From Berberis thunbergii (Eukaryota > Streptophyta > Magnoliopsida > Ranunculales > Berberidaceae), in contig QNQO01000529.1 of assembly GCA_003290165.1 (NCBI GenBank), forward strand, positions 372,001-436,000: 64,000 nt of DNA, written 5' to 3'. The notes beneath the pieces were generated by a model. It was given only the letters and a program-made list of their open reading frames with translations. It searched no databases and had not been told where the DNA came from. The translations under genes were made by a program, and so were the position numbers. Positions 57,784 through 64,000 of this stretch are shown here, piece by piece (position 1 is the stretch's first letter; every line of letters starts with the position of its first letter).

Positions 57784-60419
57784 TTTCCTTCCTTGAAGGA
57801 ACCCCCGTGAAAAACTGTAGGGTATTTACCAATGCCTTCGATACTCAAATTGTTTGATAGGAGGAGAAATTTCAACTTTGGCCAAGGTATTTCAGTCCTA
57901 TGCGAACATAAATTTCAGGCATACACCACCCCTCCACACACACACACCCCAAATGTGATCCATTAGATCTTTATGTTTGGATAAATCTAAGTCGTCTTTT
58001 ATATCTAACCTAAAACACCATATTCTGATTTGTTATATAGATAAAACTGATATTTAAAAAAGAAAAGTTTGTAGTTATATAAACTACATTTACTTGATAA
58101 TTGATATTAAAAAAAAAAAAAAAAAAAGGTTTCAGTTAGACCATGCACAGCTAGTATGCAGTTTCGTAAGTTGGAAACGAATACATTTATACAGTGCTCC
58201 ATAGAGTTTTCAACTTGGAAATGAAAAGTTCAGCTTTGTAGATACCAAATGATTGGAACTGAGGGCATTGTTTGGTTGAATGGTATTCAGGTCTATTGAA
58301 TGTCGGGGCAATGAAAGTGTTGTGGGTTGATAGAGATGAGAGAAGTAGAGAGAGTGTAGTTGGCTATGACATTCAAAATTTCATTTATTTGGAAATCACT
58401 CTTTGCTACCTATATTACTCTTAGAATTTAATTTTTGCTACCCATATTACTCTTAGAATTTAATTACCATATTTTAGGAGAAACATGAGAATGTGAGCTT
58501 GTATATTTGTCCAAAAACTACACATTGACCATCATGACTCCATAATCCTTGATTTTATATTTGAAATCTTGCTCCTTTTCTCGTGGTTGGCTCCTAGCAA
58601 AAGTCCGTAATGTGTTCAACTCAGATGCTATTCCCTCAACCATGAGTGGTCATGGCAATTAGCCCAAACAGATGGGTACCCGCACGGATCAGACCATAAT
58701 GGTTCAGGTTTAGAATTGAACTGACTCGTTTTCAGTTCGGGTCTTGTTCAGAACAGGACCTGAATATTATCCCAGTTGTGCATAATATTGTGAGGGTTAA
58801 GAAATCAAAGAAATGAGATGCTACTATTGAAAACCACGATTTTTCAGTAATTGTTTGTCACATTAAGTAGAAACAAAAACATAAAAGAATCTTCTATTTC
58901 AATAAAAGGACAATTTTTTTTTTTTACTAAAAGTTACATATTGGTGGGTCTGCCTTGGGCCTGGTGATTTTAGCAAGGAACCTCAGATAGACCTGAACCA
59001 GACCGAAAAAATGTTCGGTTTTGGATCTAGCAGACCCGAACCGAACCTGCTCTGTTGCCTTGCCTTGCCTTGCCTAACCATGAGAATTCTAGGTGCTATT
59101 GAAAAATATGAAGCTGAAGACTTTCTCATCGTTGACATATAGGTATTTGAAGATTATAGTTAAAGATGTTTCAGCAGAAGTTTGGCAATCTGAGATGAGA
59201 TAACATTGTGTATATGTGGAGAAGAGAACAATTGCTAGGGAAAAACTTTTTAGATAATATTTGCATTGATCTGCATATTGTTAAAATAACGTTTGACATG
59301 CACTACTGTTCGTTAAATTGAGCTGAACTTTAACATGTTATTATTAATGTTGGTCCTTACAACTCTTGAATTTTCAACTCAAACATATTAGCAAAAAAGC
59401 ACAGTATATGTGCAAGTTGGTTCTCAAAATTTGGTTAAAAGTACAAAATAATTTGTCCATGGTTTTTATTTGACAAATTTGTGAAAAATTCGGCCTTTCA
59501 CCGAACTTCTTGTGGATTTTCATTTTTAAGGGTCTTCGATAATTATTTTTTATGGAAAATAAAAATATAGAGGGAGAAGAGACTTAAGACCAAAATAAAT
59601 AAATAAATCAAACCATAATGTTGAAAATGACTACATTTGTTGAGTTTGCACAGAGAAATATTCTCCCAAGTCTTCTAAATGTAATGTAAGTTTGCTTGAT
59701 TGGTGGGAACCCTAGAAAAAAAACAAGTGGGTTTTATGATTTGCATAATTTTATATATAATTAGTTCAAATTACTGGAAATAAACCTTAAAAGCAATTCA
59801 ATATAGAGAGAGAGAGAGAGAGAAATAATAATATTATGATTTGCTTTTAAAAGACTTGAACCTTAAAAACAATTGAGTGAAAGTCACCCACTTCGCTGGA
59901 GCAATTCACGAGTACAAGTAATGAAAGGATTTGAATCCAATCACCTAAGCCCAAACTGTACTAATTAGGGGCAGCCTTCCTCGGCTAATAAAAACTTGGT
60001 CTGCAAAATGATGATGCACCTTGGAATTTTTTTAGCCTCCTCTTATTCGAACGTAGCCATTGATTAGCACGACAAATTTTATTGAAAAAAAAAAAAATGA
60101 ATCTTATTCGAAGATGAGCCATTAATCAACACAAAACATTTCATTGGAAATCAAAATTAAGAATCTATTTGTAAAGGCGTGAGAAATATTTTATTCAAGT
60201 TCATAGCTGAATTAATTAGGTAGGTAGTCAACGTAACCATTAGGATCTATGTTTGGGTATTAAAGGAGATGATTGTCACCTTTTTTGTAGCCAATTAGCA
60301 AATTTCAAGTAATAATTTCATGTTTTATTTGTGTTAGACTAATTATATCCTTAGTTTCACCACCACGACCAGAACACCTAACTGGGAAATCAAAAAAATA
60401 GAAAAGAATGTCCATGCTT
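57784..60419. other. Gamma-SNAP 3' UTR and gene-free spacer
   Basis: The first few hundred bases after the stop codon are presumably 3' UTR; no unambiguous poly(A) signal stands out. A 32-bp tandem duplication (ATTACTCTTAGAATTTAATT) lies at about 58395-58460. At about 58647-59058 GGGTACCCG / CCCGAACCGAACC-type inverted motifs suggest an old hAT-like remnant. A GA run lies at about 59805-59822. No gene seen. Confidence 0.45.
60102..60215. repeat. Dispersed repeat, left copy flanking the F-box pseudogene
   Basis: Contains CTTATTCGAAGATGAGCCAT, TCAACACAAAACATTTCATT and GCGTGAGAAATATTTTATTC; a further partial unit precedes it at about 60041-60085. Matches 63351-63533. Confidence 0.85.
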
Positions 60420-60700
60420 TACTCTCATGTCTTTGTTCGTTGCAAGGACGACCTATTAGTGCAGATAGTGAAGTGAGGGGCTTCCACGTAAACAAAAGAT
60501 GTAGACCAGTCATCGAGACCTTGAATTAGCGGATGCATATACCTCCCTTTTGACAAGTCATAGACAAACAATTTTTTTTCCGCATTTCACGACAAGTTCG
60601 CGATTTCTTTGAAACGCTATTGATTCAAGTGTTTCACAACAATTGACCTTTGTAAATGCATGAAATTGTAGTGTATTATGAGGCAAATTAAGAATTAATA

Positions 60701-60713
60701 GCTTGTTCCAACT
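60701..60713. repeat. 13-bp SINE target duplication, copy 1
   Basis: GCTTGTTCCAACT, identical to 61104-61116. Confidence 0.93.
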
Positions 60714-61103
60714 TTTTTTTTTTTAAATTGGGTCGTTAACCTTTTTTATTTATTTATGAATCCATGTCCGAATGACACATGACTGACTCAATAGGGTTAA
60801 CCAAATCAGACCCGAAAGCTACAATATTGTTGCCACTTAATGTCCTCGTCGCCTCCATCTCGCATAGAAACTTGCTTTCGCTCCGGTCCATCGCCTCCAT
60901 CTTGCATGAAGACTCGCCTTCACTTCTCTCCGATCTAGTCTATCTAAGCAGCTGCATTCAATATCCGAAGGCTTATCAACGGCGGAGCCAATGTGATGCT
61001 AATAATCGGGCGAAAATTCAAAAATCCTAACTGGTGAGTCTCGAATCCGCGACTTCTCACAAGGAAAATGAATGTCCGACCAACTGAACTACAATTGGTG
61101 GAC
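60714..61103 (-). mobile_element. tRNA-derived SINE inserted in the F-box pseudogene
   Basis: Seen: a perfect 13-bp direct repeat GCTTGTTCCAACT at 60701-60713 and 61104-61116. The minus strand begins at 61103 with a pol III box A (TAGTTCAGTTGG, 61080-61091) and box B (GATTCGAGACT, about 61037-61047) at tRNA-like spacing, and ends in an A-rich tail (T-run from 60714 on the plus strand). At about 390 bp it is long for a plant SINE, so a composite or longer 3' part is possible. Cutting it out restores F-box homology in frame across the junction. Confidence 0.87.
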
Positions 61104-61116
61104 GCTTGTTCCAACT
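61104..61116. repeat. 13-bp SINE target duplication, copy 2
   Basis: GCTTGTTCCAACT, identical to 60701-60713. Confidence 0.93.
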
Positions 61117-61925
61117 AGAATCCTTCATTAACCATATGTCAATGCTAGCAAACCCCCTTCAACGTGAAAAGCTCAAAAACATCCTTGCAAAACACCCAAT
61201 CTCAATTCACTTTTTGGGCAAAAGATTGTATGAAATTGTTTACTTTTGTTTCTTCTTCGTTGGATCGTCTGCGATTATTGTTCAACCAATAAAGAACTCC
61301 GTTTAGATGCACCATTGCATCATTTGGATTTTGAAAAAGGTATGGTTGTTCCAATTGACACTTCTCCATGAAGCCCTATTATATTTTTCTAATGTATAAA
61401 TCTTCACTTCTGATAAATGAAAACTCTTTTTAAAGGAAAAGAAGTGTACAAATTTCACCACCTTGTACTGATCTTTTGCAATACTATACCCAAACCCAAC
61501 CACTGAAGTTGCCTTATCAACTCCGATTCCATGATCAATGGGATCCTTTGGAAGAGTGAAATACTCATGAAGTGAAGGATTCCATAGTGAAATGTACATA
61601 TGGAATTCGGATAAACAAATAAGGCCATTGCATGATCCAACTAGAGAGTATTTATGCATGCGAGAATATTTATGATCTACGGTCAAAGTCTTTGGCGCTA
61701 TTGTTTCCAAGTCTATAGTGGAGAAATTGAAGGAACTCTCTAAGTTGAGAATATTTTAGGGTTTGTTCTCATGGGTTTCCCGAGATGAAATTTGATGAAA
61801 TCAGTGTTGGTGACCCACTTGCGCCATTGTTTCGATACACGCCTACATGGTACAAGAGATTTCATTAGTTAATCGAAAAAGATGTGAAAGATGATATCTT
61901 CTAGTAAATCTAAGATTGTCAACAT

Positions 61926-62689
61926 GGTTTTTTTTTTTTTTTTTTTTATGTGTCCTTATGGTTCATAATTGTGCCTAGGCTTTGTTAGGACGACTAAGAT
62001 AGAGTTTTGAATTGGTTGATACACACAAGTCAAAGTTGTGTAATTGATTAAGCTCTAGGTATTGTTAAAGATTTGTTTTGTTGTTAAGTTTTCTTTGTAT
62101 GTATTTGTATTTTTATTTGTTGTCAGTTGCATGGAATTGAATTGAGGTTGTTCATACTATAACATAAACTAATGTTCCAACAAACGAAAATCAACAATGT
62201 ACAAATTTGCCTTCCAAAAAAAACAATGTACACATTTTCTTTTTCAAGAATAATCGAAATTCTATGAGATTTGGTGATGAAGTTATGGATATTGTTATGA
62301 CCAATTGACCACGTAGCGTTTGGATGATTTTGAATTGTTTTTATTTCACAAATAAGTTTTCAATGCCAACTAAGGTGTCGATGAATCTTTCCATAACATA
62401 TGGTGCGTTTGGAATTCTATAACATAGTCCTCGCCTTTTAAAAAAAAAATTAATTAGATATTTCTACACTAATTATTAGTTGCCCCTCTTTTTGTTGCTA
62501 ATTTCTACACTAATTATTGATATTTCTCAGTTTTAATATGTAAAGCACAAAAAGAGATTATTACTTATGCTATTTTGAATCAAAGATGGAAACCAAAAAT
62601 GGAAACCAAAAATGAATTAATTGAGAGTGCAACGTGCATAAGGGAGGGACTTAATTAGTTTGGATTGGAGGAGTCCTTAACATTTTGAA
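61926..62689. other. AT-rich gene-free region
   Basis: No gene seen. A T-run lies at about 61927-61947, and a short direct repeat (ACTAATTATT near 62465 and 62508). Confidence 0.5.
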
Positions 62690-62707
62690 ATGGGGAATTC
62701 TAAATGT

Positions 62708-62851
62708 CGAGGAAACCAGCGAAGACAGCGACGTGGCGGGATGGGAGCCGTCCACCCCGCTCGGGATGCGAGCACAAAAAATGCGGCACGCATCCCGAGC
62801 GAAGTGGACGGCTCCCACCCAGCCACGTCGCTGTCCTCGCTCGTTTCCTCG
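62708..62851. mobile_element. GC-rich foldback element (63-bp hairpin arms)
   Basis: Left arm 62708-62770 and right arm 62789-62851 are inverted copies matching at 57 of 63 positions, separated by an 18-nt loop. The arms are GC-rich (GACAGCGACGTGGC, GGGAGCCGTCCAC, CGCTCGGGATGCG) inside AT-rich DNA. Weaker similarity extends outward (GGGAATTCTAAATGT on the left against AGCAATGCTAGAG on the right). Open frames here are artefacts of the palindrome. The superfamily is not assignable; no clear target duplication. Confidence 0.85.
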
Positions 62852-63350
62852 CTCTAGCATTGCTCCATCTGTTTTTAAGAAACAAAGTGGTTTAAGTTAC
62901 AAGATTTTTTTTTTTTAATCTAACCTTAAATGTCATCGCTAGAGTTCGAACCCTGAACTTGTGATTCTTAAGTCAAAAAATGAGAATCGGTGATCATAAT
63001 AAATACCGCCAGAAAAAGCGATAAATACATGACTGGAGAGTGAGTGTGGTATGAGACTACGAAGCAACTCCATCAGCCGTTTGGACCTGATATCCATCCC
63101 TTCTTCAATTCCTATTTACTCGAGAATAATAGTAGGCCAAAGATGGTTGCAAAACAATTCAATTCAATGTGTGGAAAGATTTAGTAGGTGGATGCACATA
63201 AACACTTTCTCCTAGACAATACAATACAATTAAGTAATTGGCATAGCCACAAAACCTTCTCCCGCTGCATCAAGCTTCTCATCTTCATTCACAAACCCTA
63301 ACTCCCCTCTTAATCTCTCCTAATCACAATTTCTTTCACAAATGAACCCA
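62852..63350. other. Gene-free region, possible SINE-like piece
   Basis: A T-run (about 62905-62918) is followed by sequence whose minus strand contains GGTTCGAACTC, like a pol III box B, but no convincing box A or target duplication was found. No gene seen. Confidence 0.35.
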
Positions 63351-63533
63351 TCTTATTCGAGGGTGAGCCATTAATCAACACAAAAACATTTCATTGGAAA
63401 TAAAATATAAGAATCTTATTCGAAGATGAGCCATAATCAACACAACAATATTTCATTGGAAATTAAAAAAATAATAATAAGAACCTATTTGTATGGAGCG
63501 TGAGAGATATTTTATTCCACCATAGAGAATTAA
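63351..63533. repeat. Dispersed repeat, right copy flanking the F-box pseudogene
   Basis: Two tandem units (about 63351-63400 and 63413-63460) of the CTTATTCGA-GATGAGCCAT sequence, then GCGTGAGAGATATTTTATTC. Same orientation as 60102-60215, about 3.3 kb away. Confidence 0.85.
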
Positions 63534-64000
63534 TTTCTTTTTATATTCCAAAGAATTCCTATGGAAGAGAATTTTTTACAAAAATTCTAGGGACCACTCA
63601 TCCCCCTTGAGATGTGCATTCTCACTTATTTCGAGAACACCCATCCCTCGCTCCCTAGAAGGGCTCATTTTTTTATATGATAATCAAAACTTGTAGAACA
63701 TGAATATATCTAGTGCATCAATTTATACTTCCATATCGACCGCAGAAAAAATTATTGAACACATGTACTTGCTCAAATTGCTAACTACGTACATGAGCGG
63801 TCTTATTCTACCCATTGTAATTCGTAATCAATTCTTATCTGTAGCAAGGAATCAACATGTAGTTTGAATGTTTTTCATCAAAAAGAAGAATGTTGTTGAT
63901 GTTATTATTAGCAGTAGAACAAACAGTAGCAATAGTAGTGGCATTGTATTAGACTTCCACAAGTTGCTTTCCTTAAAGCGAAATTCTAGACGTCGAGGAA
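63534..64000. other. Gene-free right edge; possible start of a second foldback copy
   Basis: No gene seen. The last 20 bases contain AATTCTAGACGTCGAGGAA, closely resembling the left flank and start of the foldback at 62695-62714, so another copy may begin at the window edge. Confidence 0.45.

Larger units (their letters stand above)
60420..61925 (-). pseudogene. F-box protein with FBA domain, broken and interrupted by a SINE
   Basis: F-box proteins are substrate receptors of SCF ubiquitin ligases. On the minus strand from ATG 61925: the F-box (LLEDIIFHIFF, then MKSLVPCRRVSKQWRKW and FIKFHLGKP), the FBA (F-box-associated) domain (SLVGSCNGLICLSE, SLWNPSLHEYFTLP, VVGFGYSIAKDQYKVVKF, SWRSV, MVHLNGVLYWL, DIWLMKDSSWNKL) and a C-terminal part (ELVVKCGKK, VYDLSKGRYMHPLIQGLDDW) reaching about 60425. 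Lesions: TAA near 61870 in the F-box, frameshifts near 61740, 61315 and 60585, and a 390-bp SINE at 60714-61103. Without the SINE the order and length match a roughly 380-aa family member. The extent at the 3' end is approximate. Confidence 0.88.

Noticed and set aside
62651..62918. Overlapping open frames of 60-77 codons on both strands
   Set aside because: They arise from the GC-rich palindrome, which lacks stops; no protein family match.
62905..63060. Second SINE suggested by a box B-like GGTTCGAACTC
   Set aside because: No convincing box A at the right spacing and no flanking duplication.
1..64000. CRISPR array, phage, operon, toxin-antitoxin or other prokaryotic system
   Set aside because: No regularly spaced repeats, no operon-like gene spacing, and the genes are spliced plant genes and plant transposons.

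Overview
This is nuclear DNA of a flowering plant, probably a eudicot. It is AT-rich, has spliced genes with long introns, and is packed with plant-type transposons: CACTA, hAT, Mutator-like, PIF/Harbinger MITE, Ty3/gypsy, Ty1/copia, RTE and L1 LINEs, and a tRNA-derived SINE. No prokaryotic, organellar or viral gene organisation is visible. The species cannot be named from sequence alone.

Only two ordinary host genes are supported. At the left edge, on the minus strand, are the first three coding exons of a kinesin motor protein (KIN-1 type); the rest lies outside the window. From 26368 to 57783 on the plus strand is a complete gamma-SNAP gene (soluble NSF attachment protein, membrane-fusion machinery). 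It has nine coding exons whose reading phases all join, giving 294 aa, and spans about 31.4 kb because its introns are large and full of transposons.

Layout: 1-993 kinesin 5' end and upstream DNA; 1002-3579 a hAT-like element with an RTE LINE nested inside it; 3934-14235 a large CACTA (En/Spm) element on the minus strand with a decayed Tnp2 transposase, a Transposase_24 gene, a CT-rich 5' UTR and a repeat-rich right end. A second hAT-like element carrying fragments of a BRWD/PHIP WD40 gene is nested in that right end. 14236-26220 holds degenerate gypsy sequence, hAT-like elements and a PIF-type MITE, with one hAT-like element ending about 150 bp before the gamma-SNAP start codon. 26368-57783 is gamma-SNAP with its intronic transposons, including a Pack-MULE carrying a SpoU methyltransferase fragment and two small LTR elements lacking a polymerase. 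57784-64000 has an F-box (FBA) pseudogene interrupted by a SINE with a perfect 13-bp target duplication, and a GC-rich 63-bp foldback hairpin.

I see no evidence for an undescribed biochemical system. The noteworthy content is structural: nested insertions with exact target duplications, two independent gene-fragment captures by DNA transposons, and a small housekeeping gene that tolerates roughly 30 kb of intronic transposon load. All calls come from reading the sequence and from memory of protein families; no database search or alignment program was run.
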